Below are positions 1 through 6,989 of a DNA stretch of 11,440 nucleotides, piece after piece. The DNA comes from Paracoccaceae bacterium. GTDB lineage: Bacteria; Pseudomonadota; Alphaproteobacteria; Rhodobacterales; Rhodobacteraceae. The DNA lies in the NCBI GenBank assembly GCA_023263735.1, contig JALQUQ010000058.1:1-11440 (forward strand), given 5' to 3'. Made by a program: the position numbers and the translations under genes. Below the pieces are notes generated by a model. It did no database searches and was not told the origin of the DNA. It saw only the letters and a list, made by a program, of their open reading frames with translations. Each line of letters opens with the position of its first letter. Position 1 is the first letter of the stretch.

Positions 1-252
1 CACATAGTCGGCGTGGCCGGGGCAGTCCACGTGCGCATAGTGGCGCGCAGCGGTTTCATATTCAACGTGGGCGGTCGAGATCGTGATCCCACGTGCACGC
101 TCTTCCGGCGCGCCGTCGATCTGGTCATAGGCGCGGAATTCGCCAAAGTACTTGGTGATCGCCGCCGTCAGCGTCGTCTTGCCGTGGTCAACGTGGCCAA
201 TCGTGCCAATGTTGACGTGCGGTTTGTTCCGTTCAAACTTTGCCTTTGCCAT
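1..252 (-). CDS. tuf: Elongation factor Tu (EF-Tu), N-terminal 84 residues, partial
   Basis: EF-Tu is the GTPase that carries aminoacyl-tRNA to the ribosomal A site. The first 84 codons are present and the rest lies beyond the left edge. The GTP-binding motifs are clear: the P-loop GHVDHGKT at residues 19-26, the switch I segment ARGITIST at 53-60 with its conserved threonines, and the start of the DxxG motif as DCPGH at 76-80. The ATG at 252-250 is supported by the family N-terminus [14 protein letters not shown] and by an AAGGGCG ribosome binding site nine bases upstream. In many bacteria a tuf gene lies directly before secE on the same strand; here it points away from secE and is almost 7 kb from it. 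Identity is essentially certain; whether this is tufA or tufB cannot be decided. Confidence 0.98.
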   Translation of the reverse strand, partial: MAKAKFERNKPHVNIGTIGHVDHGKTTLTAAITKYFGEFRAYDQIDGAPEERARGITISTAHVEYETAARHYAHVDCPGHADYV

Positions 253-321
253 TGCCGAAGCGCCCTTGAATTCGGGGGGCATGGCCGGAGAATGGCCTTT
301 GCCCCGTTCTACACGGGCGGC

Positions 322-350
322 GAATTAAGCCCTGAGCCAAGGAAAATCAA
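322..350 (-). promoter_or_regulatory. Candidate tuf promoter
   Basis: On the minus strand, TTGATT (350-345) and TAATTC (327-322) are separated by 17 bases. The -35 box shares TTGA with the sigma-70 consensus; the -10 box is weak. The implied start near 314 would give a leader of about 60 bases before the tuf ATG. The remainder of the 253-533 gap shows no gene and no tRNA. This is inferred from spacing and position only. Confidence 0.35.
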
Positions 351-376
351 GCCTGACTTGAACTCTTTCGGTCAGC

Positions 377-406
377 CCGCCCCGACTTTCATCGAGGGCG
401 GGGCGG
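377..406 (-). terminator. GC-rich hairpin between the lipoprotein gene and tuf
   Basis: CCGCCCCG (377-384) and CGGGGCGG (399-406) form an eight-pair, almost all-GC stem with a 14-base loop. It lies downstream of the lipoprotein gene and just upstream of the candidate tuf promoter, so it may end lipoprotein transcription. No T-run follows on the minus strand, so an intrinsic terminator is not proven. Confidence 0.35.
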
Positions 407-434
407 ATCGGCCACGGATTGCAGACAAATTTGC

Positions 435-458
435 ACCGGAACCACAACCGGAACCACA
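435..458. repeat. 12-bp direct repeat, two exact tandem copies
   Basis: ACCGGAACCACA occurs twice in immediate succession (435-446 and 447-458) in the noncoding space between the lipoprotein gene and tuf. No function is apparent. It could be a slippage duplication or a paired protein-binding site. Confidence 0.7.
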
Positions 459-533
459 GGGGTGGCCCCGGGATGCGGAAGATCGCACAGGCAAAAGGGC
501 GCCTGGCCGATTGGGTGTCGCAGTGGCGACGGG

Positions 534-1154
534 CTAGATCTTTTCCTCGGGCGCGGCGGCGGCCGGGGCCTGGGCCTTGGCTTTTTGCGCGGCCTTTCTG
601 GCATTGGCGACATCTTCGGCGGTCAATCCAAACCATTCCGGATTGGTAAGGAACCAGCTTTCGATCTGCTTGGCCGCGTTGAAAGCCAACGCCTCCATCT
701 GCTGTTGCTTGCTGCGGGTCAGGCCGGTGCCGATCATGGTTTCGCCAGAAAGACCTTCGAACACCGTGATTTGTTTGCCTTCTTCGTTCAGTTTCTTGCC
801 CGTGGCATCGTCAAACACATTGGCCGTGATCACCAGAACCGACTTGGGCGCCGCGACGATCGGAATGCCGGGAGGGGCGAGCGCAAAGCCATCGACCGAA
901 ACGCCGATGTTATAGATCTTTGACCCTTCGTAGCGGCCAAAACGGTTTGCGATGGCGGTTTTTACGGCAGCTTCCCATTCGGCGCCGGTTGCATCGCGGC
1001 TGATCGGAACCTTTTGCATCTTGTCGGTGACGACGATGTTCAGCCCCAGAACAAAGTCGCCCAAGGGCACCGGAGCCTCGCTCAGATCGTTTTGCGCACA
1101 TCCGGCCAAAAGGGCGAAAGCCGTCAGAGCGGCCGCGAGGCGGGGGTAAAACAT
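534..1154 (-). CDS. Small uncharacterised lipoprotein
   Basis: A 206-residue protein of unknown function. The N-terminus has a charged start (MFYPR), a hydrophobic stretch and a lipobox LAGC with the lipidated cysteine at residue 19, so it should be an SPII-processed lipoprotein. Residue +2 after the cysteine is Ala, not Asp, which favours outer-membrane placement by the rule known from enterobacteria. The mature part (about 30-175) looks like one soluble domain, and the C-terminus (from about 185) is rich in Ala, Lys and Gln, probably disordered. A GAGGAG ribosome binding site lies about seven bases before the ATG. It is transcribed divergently from the P450 gene with a 144-base gap. I do not recognise a named family with confidence; Rhodobacteraceae-restricted lipoproteins of this type are common in annotation. 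The gene call is firm; the function is open. Confidence 0.85.
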   Translation of the reverse strand: MFYPRLAAALTAFALLAGCAQNDLSEAPVPLGDFVLGLNIVVTDKMQKVPISRDATGAEWEAAVKTAIANRFGRYEGSKIYNIGVSVDGFALAPPGIPIVAAPKSVLVITANVFDDATGKKLNEEGKQITVFEGLSGETMIGTGLTRSKQQQMEALAFNAAKQIESWFLTNPEWFGLTAEDVANARKAAQKAKAQAPAAAAPEEKI

Positions 1155-1238
1155 CTGGTGCTCCTCATCACAGGTCTGCTTTTGGATAGCCGCTGCGGTG
1201 TTTTAGCGCAAGCTGTCGGGTTTCGGCCGCGCCAGAGT

Positions 1239-1265
1239 TTGTTTTGCCCGGAACCGGCCTATAGT
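1239..1265 (+). promoter_or_regulatory. Candidate promoter for the P450 gene
   Basis: TATAGT at 1260-1265 is a good -10 match (5 of 6). Upstream, TTGTTT (1239-1244) is spaced 15 bases away, or TTTGTT (1238-1243) 16 bases, both short of the ideal 17. A start near 1272 would give a leader of about 25 bases to the ATG at 1299, consistent with the chosen start. Evidence is positional only. Confidence 0.35.
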
Positions 1266-1298
1266 TTCGGGAACGGGAGCAAAAGGGGGCTGTCTGCG

Positions 1299-2657
1299 AT
1301 GCAAAAGGCTGCTGAAATCGTTCCGCCTCGTGTGCCACTGGGGGTGAAACCTCTGGGCATCTGGGGGTCGTTGCAGGCCGGGCGGCGCAATTTGCTGGAA
1401 TTGATCCCCGAGGTGGCGACCCGTCTGCCGATCCTTTCGGGGCGTACGGGAAAATCCTGGCATATGGTGATGGACCCGCAGACCCTGCGCCATATCCTGC
1501 GCGACAGGGTGCAGGATTATCCGAAATCGCTGGTCACCAAGCTGATCCTTGAACCCGCCATCGGCGACAGTCTGTTCGTGGCCGAAGGGGCGGAATGGAT
1601 GTGGCAACGGCGCACGGCTGCTCCGGTGTTTTCGCATCGCAACGTGGCGTCGCTTGCGCCCGTGATGTCGGCGGCGGCAGAGCGGGCATCCGAGAGGATC
1701 GCAAGTCAGATGGGCCGTGCGGTTGATCTGTTCGATGAAATGGTGGTTTCCACCTTTGAGGTGATTTCGGATGTGACCTTTTCCGATGGGCGCGGGTTTG
1801 ATCGCGATGCGGTGCACCGGGCTATCGAGCAATATATCGAGGGCGCGGCCAAGGTTTCCTTTCTGGATATCCTGGGCGTGCCGGGTTGGGTGCCGCGTCC
1901 CGGCCGTATGATGACCGGCGCGGCCATGCGTGAGACAAAGCGGCTTGCCGACCGGGCCATCGACTCCCGCCGGGCCCAAGGGGCCAAGCCCGTGCCCGAC
2001 CTGCTTGATCTGTTGATGGCGGGCGAGGACCCCGCTTCGGGGCGCAAGATGAACACGTCGGAACTTCGCGACAATCTCTTGACCTTTATCGTCGCGGGGC
2101 ACGAAACAACGGCGCTGACGCTGGCTTGGGCGCTTTATCTGTGTGCCTTTGATCCGGACGTTCAGGCCCGTGCCCGGGCCGAGGCGCAAGAGGTGCTGCA
2201 GGGGCGGGCCGCAACCGCCGCAGACCTGCCCAAGCTGGCGTATGTTCGGCAGATCGTGGATGAGACTTTGCGGATGTATCCGCCGGCGGCATTCCTGTCG
2301 CGGACGGCAATGGTCAAAGACAGTTTGTTGGGGCGGGCGGTCAATCCCGGCGATACGGTGATGCTGCCGATTTATGCGCTGCACCGCCATCATGCGCTCT
2401 GGGCCAATCCGGATCGATTTGATCCCGAACGGTTTGCCGACCCAAAGGCGATCGAGCGGTATTCTTATCTGCCATTCGGGGATGGGCCCCGGGTTTGTAT
2501 CGGGGCCAGCTTTGCCTTGCAGGAGGCCGTGATCATTCTGGCCACCCTGCTTGGGCGGTTTCGGTTCAGCCTGATTCCGGGCAAGGCCCCGAAACCGGTG
2601 CTGATCTTGACCCTGCGGCCCGAAGGCGGGGTCTGGTTGCAGGTTGATCCTGCCTGA
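1299..2657 (+). CDS. Cytochrome P450 monooxygenase
   Basis: A 452-residue heme-thiolate monooxygenase that would insert one oxygen atom of O2 into an organic substrate, using electrons from a separate redox partner. All three P450 signatures are present: the I-helix oxygen-activation motif AGHETT at 266-271, the K-helix ExxR as ETLR at 322-325, and the heme-binding loop FGDGPRVCIG at 393-402 with the iron ligand Cys400. Length is normal for a soluble bacterial P450, and no reductase or ferredoxin domain is fused. The frame is open farther upstream, but ATG 1299 is preferred: AGGGGG lies nine bases before it, and the upstream 95 codons overlap the lipoprotein gene and do not look like protein. 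No redox partner gene is nearby. The gene converges on the DUF533 gene with a four-base gap. The P450 family and substrate cannot be assigned; the AGHETT/FGDGPR pattern resembles CYP102/CYP4-like enzymes (inference). Confidence 0.95.
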   Translation: MQKAAEIVPPRVPLGVKPLGIWGSLQAGRRNLLELIPEVATRLPILSGRTGKSWHMVMDPQTLRHILRDRVQDYPKSLVTKLILEPAIGDSLFVAEGAEWMWQRRTAAPVFSHRNVASLAPVMSAAAERASERIASQMGRAVDLFDEMVVSTFEVISDVTFSDGRGFDRDAVHRAIEQYIEGAAKVSFLDILGVPGWVPRPGRMMTGAAMRETKRLADRAIDSRRAQGAKPVPDLLDLLMAGEDPASGRKMNTSELRDNLLTFIVAGHETTALTLAWALYLCAFDPDVQARARAEAQEVLQGRAATAADLPKLAYVRQIVDETLRMYPPAAFLSRTAMVKDSLLGRAVNPGDTVMLPIYALHRHHALWANPDRFDPERFADPKAIERYSYLPFGDGPRVCIGASFALQEAVIILATLLGRFRFSLIPGKAPKPVLILTLRPEGGVWLQVDPA

Positions 2658-2666
2658 TCGGTCAGG
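2653..2666. terminator. Hairpin formed by the stop codons of two convergent genes
   Basis: CCTGA (2653-2657), loop TCGG, TCAGG (2662-2666). The left arm ends with the P450 stop TGA and the right arm begins with the complement of the DUF533 stop TGA, so the stops pair with each other. The stem has five pairs and no T-run follows on either side, so it is at best a weak bidirectional terminator. Confidence 0.35.
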
Positions 2667-3366
2667 AGAGTTGCGCCACCTTGGCGTGCAGATGGTCGAC
2701 CAAACCGGCGGGCAGGTTCAGGCGCGCCGCCAAAAGTGCCAGATAGCCCTTTTCTGCCGGGCCGTCTGGGTCGATCACCAAAAGCGAGGCCGCATAAAGT
2801 TCGGCGGCTTCTTCCTCGGTGCGGGCAAGGGCTGCGATGCGCCCGGCGTCCAGCGGCGCTTCTAGCTCTTTGCTGATCATCTGTTCAGCCTCGATCCCCA
2901 AGCCAAGCTGAGCGAGTTGGCTGCGGATTTTGCTGCTTTCTTCGGCAGTGACATGGCCATCGGCCTTTGCGGCGGAAACCATGGCCTGCACCAGATGCAA
3001 GGCCAGATCATTCGCGGCTGCGGGTTCGGCGGGCAGAAATCTGGTGTTGGTTGGTTCTGGCAGCGCGACCGGGCCTTCGGTCGATGGAGCCGCCGCTTTG
3101 CCAGACTTCCAATCTTCATAGGCTTTATAGGCCAAACCACCGATCAGGGCGGCGCCGCCGACCTTGACCCCCGTCTTCATCAGCTTTTTGGCATTGCCGG
3201 TCAGCAAGAGACCCAAAAGCCCGCCCGCAATTGCCCCTTTGCCAAGCGGTGACTGGTTGTCCCACGCGGATTTCGCCTTGTCGGCCAACCCACCCTTTGC
3301 CGTGGCCGATCCGGCCGCCGAGGTGATGTGCCCCATCAAACCGTCAAGCAAGGATTTCGCGTCCAT
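2662..3366 (-). CDS. DUF533 / TerB-like membrane-associated protein (YebE-type)
   Basis: A 234-residue protein resembling the DUF533 (YebE) family. The start MDAKSLLDGLM is typical of the family in alphaproteobacteria. A Gly/Ala-rich middle holds two hydrophobic stretches (about 43-57 and 66-82) that could insert in the inner membrane, followed by the family-like AYKAYEDWK at 79-87. After a Pro/Ala-rich linker comes a helical TerB-like domain (about 121-234), with the acidic motif AKADGHVTAEE at 133-143 and a second similar turn at VIDPDG (197-202). The ATG at 3366 has AGGGGG just upstream on the minus strand; an in-frame ATG 18 codons earlier is less likely. Function of the family is not established; the tellurite link is by fold only. 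It lies 83 bases downstream of the oxidoreductase operon on the same strand and may receive read-through. Confidence 0.85.
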   Translation of the reverse strand: MDAKSLLDGLMGHITSAAGSATAKGGLADKAKSAWDNQSPLGKGAIAGGLLGLLLTGNAKKLMKTGVKVGGAALIGGLAYKAYEDWKSGKAAAPSTEGPVALPEPTNTRFLPAEPAAANDLALHLVQAMVSAAKADGHVTAEESSKIRSQLAQLGLGIEAEQMISKELEAPLDAGRIAALARTEEEAAELYAASLLVIDPDGPAEKGYLALLAARLNLPAGLVDHLHAKVAQLS

Positions 3367-3369
3367 GGT

Positions 3370-3403
3370 GCCCCCTGTGATCCTGTCTGTTTCACATGGG
3401 GGC
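3370..3403 (-). promoter_or_regulatory. Hairpin covering the DUF533 ribosome binding site
   Basis: In the minus-strand RNA, GCCCCC-A-TGTG (3403-3393) can pair with CACAGGGGGC (3379-3370): ten pairs with one bulged base and a 13-base loop. The 3' arm contains the AGGGGG ribosome binding site of the DUF533 gene, so the fold would hide it. Pairing is seen directly; an effect on translation is inference. Confidence 0.45.
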
Positions 3404-3449
3404 TTCTGGGGAAGACACAAGGGTGCCTTGGCGAATTGTCACCGCTCTG

Positions 3450-5672
3450 TCAGGCAAAGGTGAAGTGTTTGGACAGCGGCAGACTGCGCGCGCGTTGCCC
3501 CTTGAGCGCAAACAGGGCATTGGCCAAGGCCGGGGCCGCAGGCGGCGTTCCCGGTTCGCCGATGCCTGTGATCTGATTGCCGGATTCCAGAATGCGAACC
3601 TCGATCGCGGGCGTCTGACCCATCCGCATCGGTTCATAATCCCAGAAATTCTGCTGTTCGACCGCGCCATCGGCAAAGGTGATTTCGCCGCGGATGGCGG
3701 CCGACAGACCAAAGACCATAGCCCCGCTGACCTGAGCCTCGATGTTCCGCGGATCAAGGGCGATCCCCACATCCACCGCAGCCCAGGCGTTGGTGATGCG
3801 GATGCCGTCCGGGGTGTCTTCGACCTCGATCACCTCGGCGGCTGGAACGCCAAAGGAAAACGCATAGGCCACCCCCAACGCACGCCCTTGCCGGGGTTGG
3901 GACCAATTCGACATCTCTGCCACCGCCCGCAGCACCTGCCGCGAGGGGTCGTGGTCAAGGTGCGCCAGCCGAAATTCCAACGGGTCGGCCCCGGCCAGAT
4001 GGGCCAGTTCGTCAATCGCTGAATCGTGGAAAAAGGCGTTATAGCTGGCCCCGACCGACCGCCAGAACCCCAAAGGCACCGATTTCGGCGCCCGATAGGC
4101 GGCGACGCGGTAGTTGGGAATGTCATAGGGCATTTCCCAAGCGCCCTGCACCAAAGTCTGATCGGCCCCCGCCGCCGGCAAACCCATGCGCGCGCCAAAT
4201 GACTCCATGATCGAAGGGGCGGCAGTTGCAAAATCAAAACGCGTGATCCGCTCCTTCGACAGGCCGGCCTGAACGCGCCCGGTTGCCATGGGGCGATACA
4301 TGCCATGCGACATGTCTTCCTCGCGGCTCCATGTCACCACGACGGGTGTCCCCTCCATCGCTTTGGCAATCGCTGCGGCCTGTACGCTGATGTCGTATTC
4401 GCCACGCCGCCCAAATCCACCGCCCAAGAGCGTCGTTTCGAAATCGACCTGATCCGGGGGCAAGCCAACCACCGCTGCCGCCTTGTCACGCGCAAAACCC
4501 GGGGCCTGTGACCCGGCCCAGATGCGCAAACGTCCCGCCGTATAAAGCGCCGTGGCCTGCTGTGGCTCCATCGTGGCATGTGCCAGATGGGGAACCGTGT
4601 ATTCGGCCTCTAGCGTCTGTTCGGCCGGTTGGCCAACATCGCCCTGATCGCGCCATGTGCCTTCCAAGGCATCGGCGGTGAAAGAGGCGGCGATCTGCTC
4701 TCGCATCTCTTGCGAGGTCTTCGCATAGGGGGCCGCGCCCCATTCGAAAACAATCGCATCGGCCGCTTGGAACGCCTCCCACGTGGTGCGGGCAACGACG
4801 GCCACGCCATCGTCCAACGGAACGATCTTGATCACACCTGCCATCGTTTCTGCCGATTTTGCATCATAGCGGATCATCGCCGCCCCTTGGGCCGGGTTGC
4901 GTTTGACCGTTGCGAAAACCGTTCCCGGCAACCGGATGTCGCCTGCATAGGTGGCCGTGCCTGTCGCTTTCCCGGCCATGTCAACCCGGGGCAGCGAGGT
5001 GCCCAGCAGCTTCCACGCGCTGCGGGGTTTCAGCGGAGGTGCGTCGGGCAGCGGTGCCTCTGCCGCGCGGGCTGCCAAGGCAAGATAGGACAGGCGCTGG
5101 CCATCAGGGGCCAACACAAATCCGTTTTCCGTCGTAAGTTCCGATGCCGCGATTCCCCATTCGCGGGATGCGGCCGCCACCAAAGCCGCCCGCGCGACGG
5201 CCCCGGCCGCCCGCATCTTGTCAAACCCATCGGGAATCGACGTTGACCCCCCCGTCATTTGAACGCCCAGGAACTTGGCCGGAATGGCCATGGCATCGCG
5301 CGCGGTTTCGGCAAGCCAGCTTTGGTCGGTCGGAGCGAAGGGAACCGCCTCCTTGAGAAGCGCCGAATTGTAGTAGGCCGTTGCGGGCGGTCCGTGCATC
5401 ACGCGCACCTGATCCCATGGCAGGTCCAGTTCCTCGGCCACCAGCGCGGCAAGGGTTGAATGAATGCCTTGGCCCATTTCTGCCCGTGGGGTGATGATCG
5501 TCACCCCCTCTGCATTGATCAGAACATAGGGGGTGATGACCCCGCCCTCGTCGGTCGTCAGCGGATTTTCCAGCGGTTTGCGATAACTCCAGACCCCAAA
5601 GGCCACGCCACCCACAACGGCGGCCGAGCCGATCAAAAAGGTTCTGCGGGCGATCTTCCCAAGTCTGCTCAT
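3450..5672 (-). CDS. IorB-like molybdopterin-binding subunit of a xanthine dehydrogenase-family hydroxylase, Tat signal
   Basis: A 740-residue large subunit of the IorAB/aldehyde oxidoreductase branch of the xanthine oxidase family; it binds molybdopterin and hydroxylates an N-heterocycle or oxidises an aldehyde with oxygen from water. Residues 1-33 form a twin-arginine signal (ARRTFLIG with Arg9-Arg10, then a hydrophobic stretch), so the folded enzyme is probably exported to the periplasm. Visible cofactor-region motifs are EMGQG near residue 64, LGGGFGRRGEYD at 416-427, FWRSVGASYNAFF in the middle-to-late part, and GIGEPGTPP near the end with the presumed catalytic Glu706. The ATG at 5672 has GGAGG nine bases before it, located inside the last codons of the small-subunit gene, which suggests translational coupling. 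The usual cytochrome c partner and XdhC-type maturation genes are not in the window. Family is confident; substrate unknown. Confidence 0.93.
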   Translation of the reverse strand: MSRLGKIARRTFLIGSAAVVGGVAFGVWSYRKPLENPLTTDEGGVITPYVLINAEGVTIITPRAEMGQGIHSTLAALVAEELDLPWDQVRVMHGPPATAYYNSALLKEAVPFAPTDQSWLAETARDAMAIPAKFLGVQMTGGSTSIPDGFDKMRAAGAVARAALVAAASREWGIAASELTTENGFVLAPDGQRLSYLALAARAAEAPLPDAPPLKPRSAWKLLGTSLPRVDMAGKATGTATYAGDIRLPGTVFATVKRNPAQGAAMIRYDAKSAETMAGVIKIVPLDDGVAVVARTTWEAFQAADAIVFEWGAAPYAKTSQEMREQIAASFTADALEGTWRDQGDVGQPAEQTLEAEYTVPHLAHATMEPQQATALYTAGRLRIWAGSQAPGFARDKAAAVVGLPPDQVDFETTLLGGGFGRRGEYDISVQAAAIAKAMEGTPVVVTWSREEDMSHGMYRPMATGRVQAGLSKERITRFDFATAAPSIMESFGARMGLPAAGADQTLVQGAWEMPYDIPNYRVAAYRAPKSVPLGFWRSVGASYNAFFHDSAIDELAHLAGADPLEFRLAHLDHDPSRQVLRAVAEMSNWSQPRQGRALGVAYAFSFGVPAAEVIEVEDTPDGIRITNAWAAVDVGIALDPRNIEAQVSGAMVFGLSAAIRGEITFADGAVEQQNFWDYEPMRMGQTPAIEVRILESGNQITGIGEPGTPPAAPALANALFALKGQRARSLPLSKHFTFA

Positions 5673-5676
5673 GGTC

Positions 5677-6144
5677 TCAGGCCTCCGACAGCTTGCGTGC
5701 CGCATCCTGAACGGCGGCGCGGATGCGGGGATAGGTACCACAGCGGCACAGGTTGCCCGACATCGCTTCGTCGATTTCAGCGGGCGAAGGGCGCGGGTTT
5801 GCCGCCAACAGGCCAGCGGCCTGCATGATCTGACCCGATTGGCAATATCCGCATTGGGCAACCTGATGGTCGATCCAGACTTGTTGCAAGACATGGAGCG
5901 TTGCCGGGGTGCCCAACCCCTCGATCGTGGTAACGGACTGACCTTCGACGTCGGACAAAGCGGTCTGGCAACTACGAACGGCCTCTCCATTGACCAGAAC
6001 GGTACAGGCCCCACAGGCCGCGACCCCGCAGCCATATTTCGTGCCGGTCAAATTCAAACCGTCGCGCAGGGCCCACAACAGCGGAATCTCTCCCGGAAGA
6101 TCGACGGATGTGATCGCCCCGTTCACAGTGACAGTTACAGACAT
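5677..6144 (-). CDS. IorA-like 2Fe-2S subunit of a molybdenum hydroxylase
   Basis: A 155-residue electron-transfer subunit that moves electrons from the molybdenum centre on its partner. The N-terminal plant-ferredoxin-type domain carries one 2Fe-2S cluster on Cys39, Cys44, Cys47 and Cys59 (CGVAACGAC then RSC). The C-terminal four-helix domain carries the second on Cys98, Cys101, Cys133 and Cys135 (QCGYCQSG and [10 protein letters not shown]). All eight ligands are present and the length is normal. The ATG at 6144 is preferred over one 14 codons earlier because GGAGG sits seven bases upstream and the family starts with a beta strand (SVTVTVNG). It has no signal peptide of its own, so it would be carried through Tat with its partner. 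It is the first gene of the operon, four bases before the large-subunit gene, and is divergent from the TetR gene. Confidence 0.95.
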   Translation of the reverse strand: MSVTVTVNGAITSVDLPGEIPLLWALRDGLNLTGTKYGCGVAACGACTVLVNGEAVRSCQTALSDVEGQSVTTIEGLGTPATLHVLQQVWIDHQVAQCGYCQSGQIMQAAGLLAANPRPSPAEIDEAMSGNLCRCGTYPRIRAAVQDAARKLSEA

Positions 6145-6159
6145 TTCCGACCTCCGGAA

Positions 6160-6202
6160 TTGAACACAATGACAAAAGTGGTTCAAAATGTCATAATGTC
6201 AA
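6160..6202. promoter_or_regulatory. Probable TetR operator region with two nested inverted repeats
   Basis: Two perfect six-base inverted repeats interlock in the divergent gap: TTGAAC (6160-6165) with GTTCAA (6181-6186), and ATGACA (6169-6174) with TGTCAT (6189-6194). A further half-site, TGTCAA, lies at 6197-6202 and reads as a consensus TTGACA on the minus strand. The stretch is unusually AT-rich for this genome. The placement between a TetR gene and its divergent operon makes it the likely operator, by inference. Confidence 0.6.
6169..6197 (+). promoter_or_regulatory. Promoter of the TetR gene
   Basis: ATGACA (6169-6174) and CATAAT (6192-6197) are separated by exactly 17 bases; each matches the sigma-70 consensus at 5 of 6 positions. 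The second inverted repeat overlaps both boxes, so a bound regulator would block it (autoregulation). On the minus strand the mirror site ATGACA (6194-6189) with CATTGT (6171-6166), also 17 bases apart, or the TTGACA at 6202-6197, could drive the oxidoreductase operon. Confidence 0.6.
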
Positions 6203-6258
6203 GGGTCGCGGAAATTCGGTTGCCATCTGGTTGGCGAAGCGACTAATCCGAACGGATC

Positions 6259-6837
6259 ATGAAAGACGAGAGCAAAAGTCCAGATCGACTCGAGGAAATC
6301 CTTGCCGCCGCAGCGCGGGCGTTTTCCGCCTTTGGATATCGCCGCGCCGCGATGGACGACATAGCGCGCGAAGCCGGGATGTCACGGTCTGCCCTCTATC
6401 TGCACTTCCGCAATAAAGAGGACATTTTCCGTCATCTGGTGGCCCGGTATCTGGAAAAAGCGGTTGCCGAAATGGAAAAGGCGCTGGCTCGCCCCGGGCA
6501 ATCGGCCGAAGAGGCGTTGGTCGCGGCCTTCATGGCCAAGGACGGCGATCTGGTCGAAACGGTGCTGGGGTCGCCGCATGGGGCCGAGTTGCTGGACGTC
6601 GGGATGAATTTCGCCCGCGACTCCTTTGCCGCTGTCGAGGCGCGGAAAATCAAGATCTTGACCGAATGGCTGGAACGTCTCCCGCTGGCCCCCGGCGTCG
6701 GGACGCCCGAGTCGGTGGCGCGTGCGATCCTCGCGGCTTCGATCGGGTTGAAATTCCCGGGCCAGACCTTGCAGGGCTATCGTGAGGGGCAAAGCCAATT
6801 GGCCCGCCTGTTCGCCAAGGCTGTGACCCGCCCCTGA
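6259..6837 (+). CDS. TetR/AcrR-family transcriptional regulator
   Basis: A 192-residue DNA-binding regulator of normal TetR length. The N-terminal domain contains the family pattern: helix 1 (LEEILAAAARAFSAFGY, 11-27), then the helix-turn-helix at about 30-50 (TetR-like MDDIAREAGMSRSALYLHF) and the following RNKEDIF. The C-terminal part (about 60-192) is the variable helical ligand-binding and dimer domain, so the inducer cannot be predicted. The ATG at 6259 has only a weak ribosome binding site (AACGG). It is divergent from the IorAB-like operon with a 114-base gap full of dyads, so it most likely represses that operon and itself, perhaps releasing on the enzyme's substrate. The next gene downstream, secE, belongs to the housekeeping cluster. 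Confidence 0.93.
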   Translation: MKDESKSPDRLEEILAAAARAFSAFGYRRAAMDDIAREAGMSRSALYLHFRNKEDIFRHLVARYLEKAVAEMEKALARPGQSAEEALVAAFMAKDGDLVETVLGSPHGAELLDVGMNFARDSFAAVEARKIKILTEWLERLPLAPGVGTPESVARAILAASIGLKFPGQTLQGYREGQSQLARLFAKAVTRP

Positions 6838-6874
6838 CACGCGTTGCGAAAATCAAATCCGCCCGCAAGGACAA

Positions 6875-6912
6875 GGGCGTGGCAACGCCCGCCAAGGGGG
6901 CTCGATGCCCCC
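6875..6912 (+). terminator. Two adjacent hairpins after the TetR gene
   Basis: GGGCGT-GGCA-ACGCCC (6875-6890) is followed after five bases by GGGGGC-TCGAT-GCCCCC (6896-6912). Both stems are six pairs and GC-rich. No T-run follows. Position suggests they separate TetR transcription from the secE cluster, but they could also be a processing site. Confidence 0.4.
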
Positions 6913-6960
6913 GCGGTGGGCAGCTTCGGCAGCGAAGACCAGTGCGCCGTGCAAGGGGCC

Positions 6961-6989
6961 TTGAATTTGTGGGACCTAGCGCGTATCTG
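6961..6989 (+). promoter_or_regulatory. Candidate promoter for secE
   Basis: TTGAAT (6961-6966) and TATCTG (6984-6989) are 17 bases apart; the first half of each box fits the consensus. The predicted start near 6996 leaves about 25 bases to the secE ATG. AGCGC (6978-6982) and GCGCT (6990-6994) form a dyad around the -10 box. Confidence 0.35.

Noticed and set aside
13..537. Plus-strand open frame across tuf and its upstream region
   Set aside because: It is antisense to the EF-Tu start and continues through the noncoding gap; the translation is Arg/Pro-rich with no family signal.
1014..1298. Longer N-terminus for the P450 (extra 95 residues)
   Set aside because: It would overlap the lipoprotein gene start, has atypical composition, and ATG 1299 has a better ribosome binding site and the expected P450 length.
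1203..2393. Open frame of 396 codons on the minus strand opposite the P450 gene
   Set aside because: It is rich in His, Arg and Gln with no recognisable domain, and it lies entirely antisense to a P450 with all catalytic motifs. It is a shadow of GC-rich codon use.
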